Positions 41,854 to 51,450 are shown, counted from the stretch's first letter. The stretch is 64,000 bases of DNA from Pseudomonadota bacterium (GCA_023450615.1 JAEXGT010000018.1:1-64000), one strand, 5' to 3'. The notes: generated by a model not told the origin, from the sequence alone. Numbers and translations: made by a program.

Positions 41854-44660
41854 TCGCCTTCGATGATCTCACGGATTCGTACGGCCAGGTCCTCTATGCC
41901 GAACGGCTTCGTGATCATCTCCATGCCCGGATCGAGGAAGCCGGAGGCCATGGCGGCCTGTTCGGCATAACCGGTGATGAAGAGGACCTTGAGATTGGGC
42001 CTGATCACGCGTGCATAATCTGCAAGCTGCCGGCCATTCAGCCCCGGAAGACCGACATCAGTCACGAGCAGGTCCACCCGCTGCTTCGATTCCAGGATTT
42101 TGAGACCTGATGGGCCATCCACCGCTTCGATGGCTTGATAGCCAAGGTCGGCCAGGACTTCCATGATCAGGGAGCGGACGACGCGCTCGTCCTCCACGAC
42201 CAGAACTGTTTCACCAGCCTCCGCCCGATGCATCTCGCCGAGGCCTGTCACGGCGACAGGTTCCGAAGCCTCGCCCTCATGAGCCGGCAGGTAGAGCTTG
42301 ACGGCTGTTCCCCTGCCGACCTCGCTGTGAATGCGAACATGCCCCTCCGATTGCTTGGTGAAGCCATACACCATGGAGAGGCCAAGGCCCGTTCCTACGC
42401 CGATCGGCTTGGTCGTGAAGAAGGGGTCGAAGACCTGCGAAAGAACATCGGCAGGCATCCCGGTTCCGGTATCGGAGACGCTGATCGTAACGTAGCGGCC
42501 AGGCGCGATAGCCTGCTGAGCCGCCGCATAGAGATCGTCCAGGTGAGAAATGCCTGTTTCAACGATGAGCGCGCCGCCATCGGGCATGGCATCTCGCGCA
42601 TTGATCGCGAGATTGAGGATGGCGCTTTCCAGCTGATTGGGATCGCACAGGGTCAGCGGCAGTTCTTCAGAAATCGCGAACCCGAGCTCAATGGATTCTG
42701 AAATGGTCCGCCGGAGAAGCTCCTCCATGGACATGACGAGCCGATTGACGTTGACGGGCTTCGGATCGAGAGGCTGGCGCCGCGCAAACGCCAGAAGGCG
42801 ATGTGTCAAGGCCGCAGCGCGATTGGCCGAGGACGTGGCAGCCGAAATGTACCGGTCGAGATTATCGAGGCGGCCTTGCGCCATGCGGGTCTTCAGAAGA
42901 TCGAGCGAGCCGACGATTCCCGTCAGAAGATTATTGAAGTCGTGCGCAATGCCTCCCGTCAGCTGGCCGACGGCTTCCATCTTTTGGGCCTGCCGCAGCG
43001 CCTCTTCGGTCCGCTTCAGTTCCGTGATGTCGTGTCCTTCCGCCACCAGGAAGATAGGCGTGCCCGTCTCATCCAGAACGGGTTTCATCGAAAAGTCGAA
43101 AATGCGGTTGCCGCCCGGCAGCAGGAGTTCCGACTCGTAGCGCACGAACTCTCCGGCGGCGACGCGCGCGACACTTTCGCGCGCCCGCTGGGCCTCGTCG
43201 GGAGAATTCACCCACCAGGGAGCATCCCAAATCTTCAACCCCGCAACCTGTCTCTGCGCAGTTCCTGCGGCCTGCAAGGCCGCATTGTTGACGATCACCA
43301 CGGTGCCATCCAGCGCGCTAAGCGCCATCAGCTGGAAAGTGGTGTTGAAGATCGCCCGGAACCGGCGTTCGCTCTCGGCGAGTTCGGCCGTGCGCTCAGC
43401 AACACGGCTTTCGAGCCTTTCGTTGAGCTCCCGCAATCGCTCTTCCGACTGCTTTACCGCCGTAATGTCATAGATGACGCCGATAAATCGCAGGCCCGCT
43501 GTTTCGGTATCACGAACATACTCGCCCCGGCGAGCCAGCCAGCGAAGTTTCTTGTTGTCCGCCCGCTGAATCCGGCATTCGGCGTATGACGCACTTTCAG
43601 AAGCTGAACCCTGCTCGACGAGAACGGGATCTCCCGGCATGACGAGATTGTTGATCGTGCGGATGGGCAAGACATTGGTCGGGTGAAGCCCAACCAGCCT
43701 GCAAAATTCCTCCGAGACGCTGACGGTCGCAAAGCCGTCCACATATTCGAACGTTCCGATGCCACCGGCGCTCTGCGCAATCCGCAGCCGCTCCTCGATA
43801 TGCTTCTGCTCAGTTACATCGAGGACGACGCCCGTGAAACGGACGGGATGATCCCCATCGCCAAAATGGCTGCGCCCTCGCGCATGGACCCAGCGCACCG
43901 AGCCGTCAGCGGAAAGAAGCCGGTATTCCTTGGAAAAGATTTCCGCTCCGTTGAGGATGCCTGCGACGGCCAAGCGGATTCTCAAGCGGTCTTCGGGATG
44001 GATGGCTTTGAAGAAATCGTCGGCGGGCAGACCTTTCCCGGCGCGGACCGGATCAAGGCCGTGGAGCGCTGCGAACCGCGCATCGGCGGTGAAGCATCCG
44101 CGAGGAATGTCCCAATCCCAGGATCCGCCCGTTCCGGCAACGGTCAGCGTCTGGCGGAGCCGCTCATTGGTCCGATCGAGCTCCTGCTGGTTCGTCTGCA
44201 GAGCGGCGCGCATCTCCTCGGCCTGATGCGATTGCGTAACATCGACCTGGGTTGAGAGAAGGAAAAGCGGCTCGCCGTTCTCATCGTTGACGGGAGTCAC
44301 GAAGAGATGGTTCCAGAAGCGACTTCCGTCCTTGCGCTGGTTCAGAATTTCAATCGAGACGGCGTTGCCCTCCCGAATTGACTCGTGCAACCGCCGAACG
44401 GCTTCCTGATCGGTTTCCGGCGCCTGGAGGAAATCGCAATTACGCCCGACAGCCTCCTCGACCGAGTATCCCGTCATCCGGCAGAACGCCTCGTTCACGA
44501 AGACGATCGGGTTATCGGGCAGCCGCGGATTTGTTGCCAGCATCGATAGGCCTGAGCGCTCCAGGGCCGAAAAGATCGGCCCTGCGATGCGGCGCAACTC
44601 TTCAAGCGCGCCCCCAATACTCTTATCAAGCGTATCATATGGGAGCTTTCGGGCCGTCAT
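41850..44660 (-). CDS. LOV-domain hybrid histidine kinase
   Basis: A 936-residue soluble sensor kinase. Residues about 30-145 are a LOV-type PAS domain with the flavin-binding core GRNCDFLQ (photoactive cysteine C75), NEAFCRMTGY, EILNQRKDG and STQVDVT (Q138), all expected for blue-light sensing. Further PAS domains follow at about 165-290, 295-400 and 430-550, then a HisKA region with GGIAHDFNNLL (H573), an HATPase (NLAINARDAMPDGG, GVGTGLGLSM) and a C-terminal receiver whose phospho-acceptor is D868 (VTDVGLPG). No membrane helices. It follows the CheC-like gene by 44 bases on the same strand. Its stop codon lies in a repeat element. Confidence 0.9.
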   Translation of the reverse strand: MTARKLPYDTLDKSIGGALEELRRIAGPIFSALERSGLSMLATNPRLPDNPIVFVNEAFCRMTGYSVEEAVGRNCDFLQAPETDQEAVRRLHESIREGNAVSIEILNQRKDGSRFWNHLFVTPVNDENGEPLFLLSTQVDVTQSHQAEEMRAALQTNQQELDRTNERLRQTLTVAGTGGSWDWDIPRGCFTADARFAALHGLDPVRAGKGLPADDFFKAIHPEDRLRIRLAVAGILNGAEIFSKEYRLLSADGSVRWVHARGRSHFGDGDHPVRFTGVVLDVTEQKHIEERLRIAQSAGGIGTFEYVDGFATVSVSEEFCRLVGLHPTNVLPIRTINNLVMPGDPVLVEQGSASESASYAECRIQRADNKKLRWLARRGEYVRDTETAGLRFIGVIYDITAVKQSEERLRELNERLESRVAERTAELAESERRFRAIFNTTFQLMALSALDGTVVIVNNAALQAAGTAQRQVAGLKIWDAPWWVNSPDEAQRARESVARVAAGEFVRYESELLLPGGNRIFDFSMKPVLDETGTPIFLVAEGHDITELKRTEEALRQAQKMEAVGQLTGGIAHDFNNLLTGIVGSLDLLKTRMAQGRLDNLDRYISAATSSANRAAALTHRLLAFARRQPLDPKPVNVNRLVMSMEELLRRTISESIELGFAISEELPLTLCDPNQLESAILNLAINARDAMPDGGALIVETGISHLDDLYAAAQQAIAPGRYVTISVSDTGTGMPADVLSQVFDPFFTTKPIGVGTGLGLSMVYGFTKQSEGHVRIHSEVGRGTAVKLYLPAHEGEASEPVAVTGLGEMHRAEAGETVLVVEDERVVRSLIMEVLADLGYQAIEAVDGPSGLKILESKQRVDLLVTDVGLPGLNGRQLADYARVIRPNLKVLFITGYAEQAAMASGFLDPGMEMITKPFGIEDLAVRIREIIEGD

Positions 44661-44704
44661 GCCGATAATGACTTCGTTGAGGCGATGCGGACAAGTGGCA
44701 TAGC

Positions 44705-45346
44705 CTAGGCCTCGTCTCCGACAACTCGCTGGATGAAGCCCGCAATGAGTTCCTTCAGGGCCGCAAGCGAGGGCAGATCCATGAGCATGGCGATATAGCC
44801 CCGGATATTCCGGTTGCGGACGGAGAAGTTGATATACAGGAAAAGGACCAAGCCCTCATCCGGGCGGGGCTGCATGAGCCTGAACAACTGAGCCCCGTCG
44901 CCGCGAACGACTTCCGGCAGGGAGATGTTGAGAGAACGCTTCAACATGTTCGCCATCGTGGCAAGACAACCGTTCAGTATCACGTTGCCCGTTTCGGCCA
45001 GGGCCTCCTGTTCCATCTCGTCAACCTGATCGGGGGGCACCTCATCCCCAATGATGGCGCGGACGAGGTCCAGGCTTATGACTTGAGGCAAGATCAGAAG
45101 AGCTTGACCGGAAAATGCACCTTCGAACTGCTGCTGAATGGCGACAAGCTCGTCTGTCTCACGTTCTCCGATCAGTCGAACCGCATCCTCCGGGGCCATG
45201 ATCTCGACGGATGGAACGGAGAGAAGCACTTCCTCCCCGATCATCTTGCGCAGGCTCGAAGCTGCCCGGCTGACGCCGATATTGACGAGTTCCGTCAGAG
45301 CGTCGCGTTCGAGTTCGGAAAGAGCGATTTCTCGGGGCATGGACAT
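44705..45346 (-). CDS. CheC-family phosphatase
   Basis: A 213-residue protein of the CheC/CheX/FliY phosphatase family, which removes phosphate from CheY-like receivers. Both halves of the pseudo-symmetric fold carry the active-site pattern: D15-x3-E19-x2-N22 and a second E114-x3-E118-x2-N121, in which a Glu replaces the usual Asp or Ser. The ATG at 45346 shares a base with the TGA of the receiver gene upstream (TGATG), so phosphatase and receiver are coupled. CheC is frequent in Firmicutes and archaea and less usual in alphaproteobacteria; no cheD or cheZ was seen here. Confidence 0.85.
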   Translation of the reverse strand: MSMPREIALSELERDALTELVNIGVSRAASSLRKMIGEEVLLSVPSVEIMAPEDAVRLIGERETDELVAIQQQFEGAFSGQALLILPQVISLDLVRAIIGDEVPPDQVDEMEQEALAETGNVILNGCLATMANMLKRSLNISLPEVVRGDGAQLFRLMQPRPDEGLVLFLYINFSVRNRNIRGYIAMLMDLPSLAALKELIAGFIQRVVGDEA

Positions 45347-45729
45347 CACATCCCGCCTGTCCGCAGGCGCAGCGCCGCTCCCGAGATGAAACCTCGCAAC
45401 CCCTCTTCGGTCAGAGGCTTGCTGACGAAGGTGGCATTGACCTCACGCGCCCGGGCGATGACCTCGTCCTGGATATTGGCCGTGATCACGGCAATCGGCA
45501 TCGCCGGATGGCTTGAGCGTATTTCACCTGCAAGCTCGAGGCCGTCCTTCTCAGGCATGTTGAAGTCGATCATCGCCACGTCGACCTTCCTAGTACCGAG
45601 AACGTCGAGCGCCTCCTGGGCGTTGCCTGCCTCGACTTTTTCCCAATCAGGCTGCAGGGCCGCCAGAGCCTTGCCTGCAACGATGCGTGCCAGCTTGCTG
45701 TCGTCGACGATCAGAACGGTTATCGCCAC
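45346..45729 (-). CDS. CheY-like single-domain response regulator
   Basis: A 127-residue stand-alone receiver. The phospho-acceptor is D55 (MIDFNMPEKDG), the acidic pair is in LIVDDS at the N-terminus, and the conserved Lys is in VSKPLT. There is no output domain, so it works like CheY or as a phosphate shuttle. It is coupled to the CheC-like phosphatase and lies 133 bases downstream of the STAS/cheA operon. The obvious candidate donors are the CheA at 46096 and the LOV kinase at 41850. Confidence 0.9.
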   Translation of the reverse strand: MAITVLIVDDSKLARIVAGKALAALQPDWEKVEAGNAQEALDVLGTRKVDVAMIDFNMPEKDGLELAGEIRSSHPAMPIAVITANIQDEVIARAREVNATFVSKPLTEEGLRGFISGAALRLRTGGM

Positions 45730-45862
45730 TCAGGTACTCCACTAGGGATAAATTGCCCGGAAGGACCGGAGCGGAATGAAAGGAAACGCTATCAATCTCT
45801 TTTAGAGTATGCCCGAAGAATGACAACTGTTCAGCCTGCCTGTGCTGTCATGCCACCGGCAC

Positions 45863-46099
45863 TTAGCCGGACAGAACCGGGGCAATCCACGCTCGTAAAA
45901 ATGGGTCCGCCGCGGCTCCTTTTAGACCTGGTTTGAAGGCCATCAGAATCTGAAGCACGGCGGCATGAAGGTGTTCGGCTTCCGACAGGTCGACGAGCCG
46001 GCTCGCATCGGCCTGAAGCCATCGAAGCAAGGGCTCCGCATCTTCGACGCGGCACACCCCTTCAAGAACGATGACCTGTCCCTCCAGACGCACGCTCAT
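45863..46099 (-). CDS. Small STAS-like protein
   Basis: A 78-residue protein with a short beta-strand start (VRLEGQVIVLEGV) and the segment RLVDLSEAEHLHAAVLQIL, which resembles the core of a STAS/anti-anti-sigma domain, where a Ser or Thr is the usual phosphorylation site. It is shorter than a full STAS domain. The start overlaps the cheA stop by four bases, so it is made with the chemosensory proteins. Its role there is unknown; STAS proteins in such clusters may pass the signal to a partner other than the flagellar motor. Confidence 0.7.
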   Translation of the reverse strand: MSVRLEGQVIVLEGVCRVEDAEPLLRWLQADASRLVDLSEAEHLHAAVLQILMAFKPGLKGAAADPFLRAWIAPVLSG

Positions 46100-48066
46100 C
46101 CGATCAGCTCCGGAATATCGAGGATCATGAGAACGCGGCCGTCGCCGAGCAGGGTCGTTCCCATGACGCCAGGCATGCCGGCAAGAATGCCTGACATGGG
46201 GCGCATCAGCACATCCATTCTCTCGGCGAATGCATCCACGGCGATCCCAACCGGCCCGTCATCCAGTGCCATCACCACAACCTTCATGCCCGAATTCGGC
46301 TCCGTCTGGCGCGGAATGTCCAAAAGGTCGGAGAGCCTGACCAGAGGAATCGTCCGGTCGCGCAGGACGAAGGCCTCGGCCTCGCGGACCGGAAGGATGC
46401 GAGAGGCGGGCACAAAGGTCGTCTCGATCACTCCATCGAGAGGAATGCCATAGATTTCATGTCCGACCCTGACAGCCATGATCCTTGCCATGACGATGGT
46501 CAGGGGCAGGGTCAGCCGGATCGTCGTGCCGTGGCCCTGCTCGCTTTGAACGGTGGCCTGCCCGCCTAATCTTTCAATAGCGGAGCGTACGGCATCCATA
46601 CCGACCCCCCTGCCCGACAGGTCGGTCACCTCCGAAGCCGTCGAGAATCCCGGCGCGAAGATCAGATTGATGATCTCGGAATCGCTCATCCGCTCGATTT
46701 CGTCCGCCGGGGCGACATTCCGCTCGCGGGCGACACGACGGATGACAGCGGGATCGATACCGCGCCCGTCATCCTGAACCTCGACCTGGACCCGGTCGCC
46801 CTCGCGACGGGCCCGGAGCGCGACCCTGGTCCTTGCTGGCTTCCCGCTTTCCAGACGAACATCCTCCGGCTCGGCCCCATGGCCGATGGCATTGCGCAGG
46901 ATGTGAAGCAAAGGTTCGAACAAGCCTTCGACGACGGACTTGTCCGCCTCGACATCTTCGCCCTCCATGGAAAAATCGACCGCCTTTCCCAGCGAACCCG
47001 CGATCTCGCGCACGACGCGGGGGATGCGCCGGAAGATGTCCCGCATGGGCATCATGCGGACATCCATGACGGCCCTGTGCAGCTCCGCCACGATCCGGTC
47101 GATGGCGAACTGGCTCGCGAGAAGTCCCTGCGACAATTCCTTCTGATCCAGCCGGTCCGTGATCTGCCCCGCCAGATGCGCTAAAGCATTCTTCGCAATA
47201 ACCATCTCACCGACGAGATCCGCCAGATGGTCGATGCGCGTAGCATCGATGCGGAGCGACCGGGCATGAGTTCCCCCTGCCGCGTCCACTGTAGTGCTTC
47301 CGGCTCCCACTTCGCTGCGGTCCGTCCTGCGATGGGCGACCTCATGGATCGTGACTTGGTCCGGCACGAAACGGAAGACCGCTTTCACTGCATCGAGCCC
47401 TGCGCCGGAAAGCGCCTCGATCCTGAGATTGCATGCGAAGGGATCAATCTCGGAGCTGGGCGGCCAAGGGTCCCGGCTCGAGAAACGGACCGAGACGAGA
47501 GCGGGAACGGAGCGCAGGAGAGCAACCGGATCGTCGCCCGCAAAGAAGCAATCGGCCCGTGGTGTGTAGCAGATGGTCACGAGGGAGCTTGCCTGCGCCG
47601 CCGCATCCGGGTTCAGAGCCATCAACTCCTCAACCCAGCCAAGGTCGACCAGCGGCGCGGCGGGAGCGGCAGGTGTCAAACCTTGGTCGACCTGTGACCG
47701 CAAGCCTCGCGCGAGACGGTAGCCTTCCTCGGCCGCGCCTTCCGGCAATTGCCCCGTTCGTTCGATATCGCCGATCCACCGCTCCGCTTGTGCGATGCAT
47801 TCCAGGAGCGTGTCGATCACTTCGGCATCGGCCCTCGCCTGCCCCTCCTTGAGAGCGCCCAGCAGATCTTCGGCTGCGTGAAGGGCAAGCCCCATGGGCG
47901 CGAAGTCGAAGAGGCCGACGGAGCCTTTGAGCGTATGCACGGCCCGAAAAGCGCTGTCCATCTGCGCCGCGGTGCCAGGATCGCGCTCAAGCGCCAAAAG
48001 GTCATCCGTGGCCTGCTGGATCAACTCGCGGGCTTCGACGACGAAGTGCTGAAGGAGATCATCCAT
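46096..48066 (-). CDS. cheA: Chemotaxis histidine kinase CheA
   Basis: A 656-residue CheA. P1 (Hpt) carries the phosphorylated H44 in AVHTLKGS. A P2-like receiver-binding region lies around residues 165-255, then come the dimerisation helices, the HATPase domain (ILRNAIGHGAEP; DGRGIDPAVI; SGRGVGMDAV) and a C-terminal CheW-like P5 domain. The frame is open to 48108, but the ATG at 48066 gives the normal P1 start; it overlaps the cheR stop by eight bases. It takes input from the double receptor through the triple CheW and should phosphorylate CheB and the CheY-like protein. Confidence 0.95.
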   Translation of the reverse strand: MDDLLQHFVVEARELIQQATDDLLALERDPGTAAQMDSAFRAVHTLKGSVGLFDFAPMGLALHAAEDLLGALKEGQARADAEVIDTLLECIAQAERWIGDIERTGQLPEGAAEEGYRLARGLRSQVDQGLTPAAPAAPLVDLGWVEELMALNPDAAAQASSLVTICYTPRADCFFAGDDPVALLRSVPALVSVRFSSRDPWPPSSEIDPFACNLRIEALSGAGLDAVKAVFRFVPDQVTIHEVAHRRTDRSEVGAGSTTVDAAGGTHARSLRIDATRIDHLADLVGEMVIAKNALAHLAGQITDRLDQKELSQGLLASQFAIDRIVAELHRAVMDVRMMPMRDIFRRIPRVVREIAGSLGKAVDFSMEGEDVEADKSVVEGLFEPLLHILRNAIGHGAEPEDVRLESGKPARTRVALRARREGDRVQVEVQDDGRGIDPAVIRRVARERNVAPADEIERMSDSEIINLIFAPGFSTASEVTDLSGRGVGMDAVRSAIERLGGQATVQSEQGHGTTIRLTLPLTIVMARIMAVRVGHEIYGIPLDGVIETTFVPASRILPVREAEAFVLRDRTIPLVRLSDLLDIPRQTEPNSGMKVVVMALDDGPVGIAVDAFAERMDVLMRPMSGILAGMPGVMGTTLLGDGRVLMILDIPELIG

Positions 48067-48916
48067 CTCGGTCGTTCCCCGGGCGCTGATAGACGATCGC
48101 ATCCTCAAAACGGCGCAAGTCGAAGCGCTTCGAGATCCGCGTCATCGACTCGGTGTGGCCGAGACAGATGTATCCTTCCGGATTCAGGGCCTTGTAAAGG
48201 TTGTTCACGGTCACGAGACGCGCGGGATCGTCGAAATAGATCAGGACGTTGCGGCAGAAGATGACGTCGAACCGTCCCTGCGCCGCCACGGATGCCGGAT
48301 CGATGAGATTGGCTGCCGTAAACTTCACCGACTCCCGCAGATCCTGGATCAGTCTGCGGCGTCCGTCCCGAAGCGGCTCGAAATAGCGGTCGATCACATC
48401 CTGAGGCAAACGGGAAAGAGCACGTTCTCCATACCTCCCGTCCTGCGCTTCGAGCAGGACGCGCGTATCGATATCCGAGCCGACAATCTCGATGTGATAG
48501 GCATCGACAAGGGGCCAATTCTCGAGAAGCCAGATGGCGATGGAGTAAGGCTCTTCTCCCGTGGAGCACGGCACCGACCAGATCCGCACGAGATCCCCCG
48601 GCTTCCTGTTCTGCGCGATACTCGGCAGAAGGGAACGGCTGAGGCAGCGCAGCTGATGCTCCTCACGGTAGAAATAGGTTTCATTGACCGTGAAGAGGTT
48701 GATCAGGTGTTCGATTTCGCCCTCGTTGGACGCGATATGCGCGAAATAGGCAGGGAACGTATACGTTCCGGTCGCCGCCATACGGTCGGCGACCCGCCTC
48801 TCGATGTAGTAACGCTTGCTCTCGCCGAAAATCATTCCCGTATGGCGGTAGAGAAATGCGCAAAGCTGGCGGATCTCATCGACAGTCAGCGCATGCTCCT
48901 TCCGCGGCCTGCTCAT
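48059..48916 (-). CDS. cheR: Chemoreceptor methyltransferase CheR
   Basis: A 285-residue SAM-dependent methyltransferase with an all-helical N-terminal domain and the catalytic domain showing NETYFYRE, the SAM-binding SVPCSTGEEPYS, and CRNVLIYFD. It adds methyl groups to glutamates of the receptor. The start overlaps the cheB stop by four bases. No C-terminal TPR is attached. Presence of both CheR and CheB shows that the receptor is subject to adaptation. Confidence 0.95.
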   Translation of the reverse strand: MSRPRKEHALTVDEIRQLCAFLYRHTGMIFGESKRYYIERRVADRMAATGTYTFPAYFAHIASNEGEIEHLINLFTVNETYFYREEHQLRCLSRSLLPSIAQNRKPGDLVRIWSVPCSTGEEPYSIAIWLLENWPLVDAYHIEIVGSDIDTRVLLEAQDGRYGERALSRLPQDVIDRYFEPLRDGRRRLIQDLRESVKFTAANLIDPASVAAQGRFDVIFCRNVLIYFDDPARLVTVNNLYKALNPEGYICLGHTESMTRISKRFDLRRFEDAIVYQRPGNDRDG

Positions 48917-50016
48917 GGCGACAGCACCATATCCATGATCCGGTCGGCGATTTGCTCAAGAGGCACGACAATCTCGGCCCCACCGCGTCGAACCAACTCA
49001 CCGGGCATGCCCCAAACAACGGCGGTTTCCTCCGCTTCGGCAATGGTCCGCCCGCCCTCGCGCTTCAAACGCGCCATGGTTTCGGCCCCGTCGCTGCCCA
49101 TCCCGGTCATCAATACGCCGATGAGACTTTCCGCTGCGAAGTGCTGCATGGCGCTCTCAACCAGGCGGTCGACGCTCGGGTGCCAACGATGCTCAGGCAA
49201 AGATGGCGCGGCCATCACGACGGGACCATCGGGCCGAGTGCTGATGATGACGTCGGCATCGCCCTTGCCGATATAGACATTGCCGGGTTCGAGCGGCATC
49301 GGTTGGACGGCTTCCATTACCGTGAGAGCGCACAGCTTATCGAGACGGCGCGCCAGAGGACCGGTGAACGAGCCGGGCATGTGCTGGGCCACAACAATCG
49401 GCCAGGGAAAATCCTCAGGCAACCGGGACAGGAGCGCATCCAGGGCAGGCGGTCCGCCCGTCGATGTGCCGATCAGCACGATGCCATGGGCCGGTGCATT
49501 TTTGCGCCGCCGCCGCACCGGGACAGCGGCCACAGGCAGGCGTGGCACGACAACTCTCGCCGGATTTCTTCCCAAGCCGCTGCGCAGGCGCACTCGCTCA
49601 GCCAGCCTCAGGCTGCGGGGCAGACGCGCCCGTGATGCGGCGCGGACCTTCTCCACCAACTGGGGGCCAAGGGTTTCCATTTCGAGCGAAATCGCGCGGT
49701 CGGGCTTTGCGATGAAATCGACAGCCCCAAGCTCCAGCGCTTCCAGTGTGACGCGTGCGCCCGCATCCGTGAGGGATGAAACCATCACCACTGGACATGG
49801 GCGCTCCAGCATGATGCGGTCGAGACAGGTGAGCCCATCCATCTCGGGCATGTTCACATCGAGAGTGATCACGTCCGGCTTGAAGGCGTGCACCTGCTCC
49901 AGCGCCTCCACGCCGTTGCGAGCGAGAGCGATTTCGAAATCGCCCTCGGCGGTGAAGACACTGCCGATCAGACGTCGCATCAATGGAGAGTCGTCTACGA
50001 CGAGCAGCCGGATCAC
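48913..50016 (-). CDS. cheB: Chemotaxis methylesterase CheB
   Basis: A 367-residue CheB. The receiver domain has D53 as phospho-acceptor (TLDVNMPEMDG). A linker is followed by the esterase domain with catalytic S185 (IGTSTGGPP), H212 (AQHMPGSF) and D309 (GMGSDGAE). It removes methyl groups from, or deamidates, receptor side chains when phosphorylated by CheA. It overlaps both flanking genes by four bases. Confidence 0.95.
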   Translation of the reverse strand: MIRLLVVDDSPLMRRLIGSVFTAEGDFEIALARNGVEALEQVHAFKPDVITLDVNMPEMDGLTCLDRIMLERPCPVVMVSSLTDAGARVTLEALELGAVDFIAKPDRAISLEMETLGPQLVEKVRAASRARLPRSLRLAERVRLRSGLGRNPARVVVPRLPVAAVPVRRRRKNAPAHGIVLIGTSTGGPPALDALLSRLPEDFPWPIVVAQHMPGSFTGPLARRLDKLCALTVMEAVQPMPLEPGNVYIGKGDADVIISTRPDGPVVMAAPSLPEHRWHPSVDRLVESAMQHFAAESLIGVLMTGMGSDGAETMARLKREGGRTIAEAEETAVVWGMPGELVRRGGAEIVVPLEQIADRIMDMVLSP

Positions 50017-51446
50017 GGAGCGGAGCGCTCCGGATGATCTTCGTCCATGGCAGCAAGCAGATCCTTCTCGGCGCGATCCAACAACTCGCGCGGATCGAGC
50101 AGGAGGATCATGCGTCCCTCGACCTCGATATTGGCGATGCGATCGATGACCTGGCTCCCGTCCGCTGCGAGATCGGGGGTCTGGCGAAGCTGCGCTTGAG
50201 AAATTTTGAGAACCTCCGACACGGTGTCGACGACGAAGCCGGCTTGCAGCTCATCAATCCGGACAACCACGATGCGTTCCCGTCGCCTCTCACCCTGAGC
50301 GTCGAGCTTGAATCGCCGCCGCTGATCGATGACCGGAACGACACGGCCGCGCAGGTTCATCACCCCTTCGATGAAGGCAGGAGCCTTGGGCAGCCGGGTC
50401 AGCGCATCGGGCACGCGCACGACCTCATCGACCGCCCCGATGGGTAACCCGTATTCTTCACCACCCAGCTGGAAGACGATGAACTGCTCCTCGTCACGGT
50501 GCGAAGGCCCGTCAGCTGTACCCATGTCGTGGTTCTTTTCCGTTTGAGAGGAAATCTGCTCGAGCAGGGCCTGATCGCGGAACAGATGGTCCGGCGACAG
50601 GATCGAGACCAGCCGCTGCCCCCCATCGAGCCGACAGATTCCCTGGATCTGTGCCTCCGCATCTCCCCGGGTGAGGATCGTCGGAACGGGATCGATCATG
50701 TCGGGAGATATCCGAAGGATTTCCTTCATGCCGTCGGTCGCAAGACCCACCAGCCCTTCACCGATCCGTATCACGACGACCCGGGCTCTCCTGGCATCGC
50801 CAGTCGCGCGAAGGCCAAGCAACCCCCGTAGGGAAACTAGAGGCACGAGCTTTCCGCGCAGGGGAAGCACGCCGAGCATGACAGCATCGGTCTGCGGAAC
50901 CGCCGTCACATGCTCCGGGAGAGCGACAACCTCATGAACGGAAGGCAATGGCAGGGCAAAATCCTGTCCACCCACGGCAAAGCATACCAGGGCGATCTTG
51001 TCCGGGTCCGCGGCCTGCTCATGGTGCACCCGTGGAGCGGCGATTGACCGGCCAGATGCCCGGCGCGTGAAGCTGCCGAAATCCTTGGCGAGCAGCGCAT
51101 CCAGATCAATCATCCGCGCCCGCACGTCATCGTTCTCTGACGATGCAAGCGATGCCACCCTATCCACCGCGAGGCCTACAGGGGAACCGCGGTCGATCAC
51201 GACGACGCGGGCATTTCCAGAAGGAAGCCCCTCCCGTCCCAGGAGTTTGTGCAGCGACACAACAGGCATCACCGCGCCCCTGAGATTGGCCACGCCAAGC
51301 AGGCTGGAGGGACCAAGCGGCACTCGGGTAACAGCCGGACGGCGGATCACCTCGGCAACATCGGACGCGGGAAGGGCAAAACGTTCGCCCCCCAATTCAA
51401 CCGTCAGGAACGATCGCGCGACGGACGCAGGAGCCGCCTGGGCCAT
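50013..51446 (-). CDS. cheW: Triple-domain CheW coupling protein
   Basis: A 477-residue protein made of three CheW domains in tandem, at about residues 10-130, 150-300 and 335-470. Each has the strand-loop pattern of CheW (LTVELGGERFALP, VCFAVGGQDFALP, IVFQLGGEEYGLP) followed by a conserved NLRG or PLRG turn (GVANLRGAVMPVV, VLPLRGKLVPLV, VMNLRGRVVPVI). A usual CheW is about 150 residues with one domain. The ATG at 51446 is four bases after the receptor stop, with GGAG upstream; the open frame continues into the receptor gene but is a shadow there. It should bridge the receptor and CheA with up to three contact sites per chain. Confidence 0.92.
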   Translation of the reverse strand: MAQAAPASVARSFLTVELGGERFALPASDVAEVIRRPAVTRVPLGPSSLLGVANLRGAVMPVVSLHKLLGREGLPSGNARVVVIDRGSPVGLAVDRVASLASSENDDVRARMIDLDALLAKDFGSFTRRASGRSIAAPRVHHEQAADPDKIALVCFAVGGQDFALPLPSVHEVVALPEHVTAVPQTDAVMLGVLPLRGKLVPLVSLRGLLGLRATGDARRARVVVIRIGEGLVGLATDGMKEILRISPDMIDPVPTILTRGDAEAQIQGICRLDGGQRLVSILSPDHLFRDQALLEQISSQTEKNHDMGTADGPSHRDEEQFIVFQLGGEEYGLPIGAVDEVVRVPDALTRLPKAPAFIEGVMNLRGRVVPVIDQRRRFKLDAQGERRRERIVVVRIDELQAGFVVDTVSEVLKISQAQLRQTPDLAADGSQVIDRIANIEVEGRMILLLDPRELLDRAEKDLLAAMDEDHPERSAP

Positions 51447-51450
51447 CACA

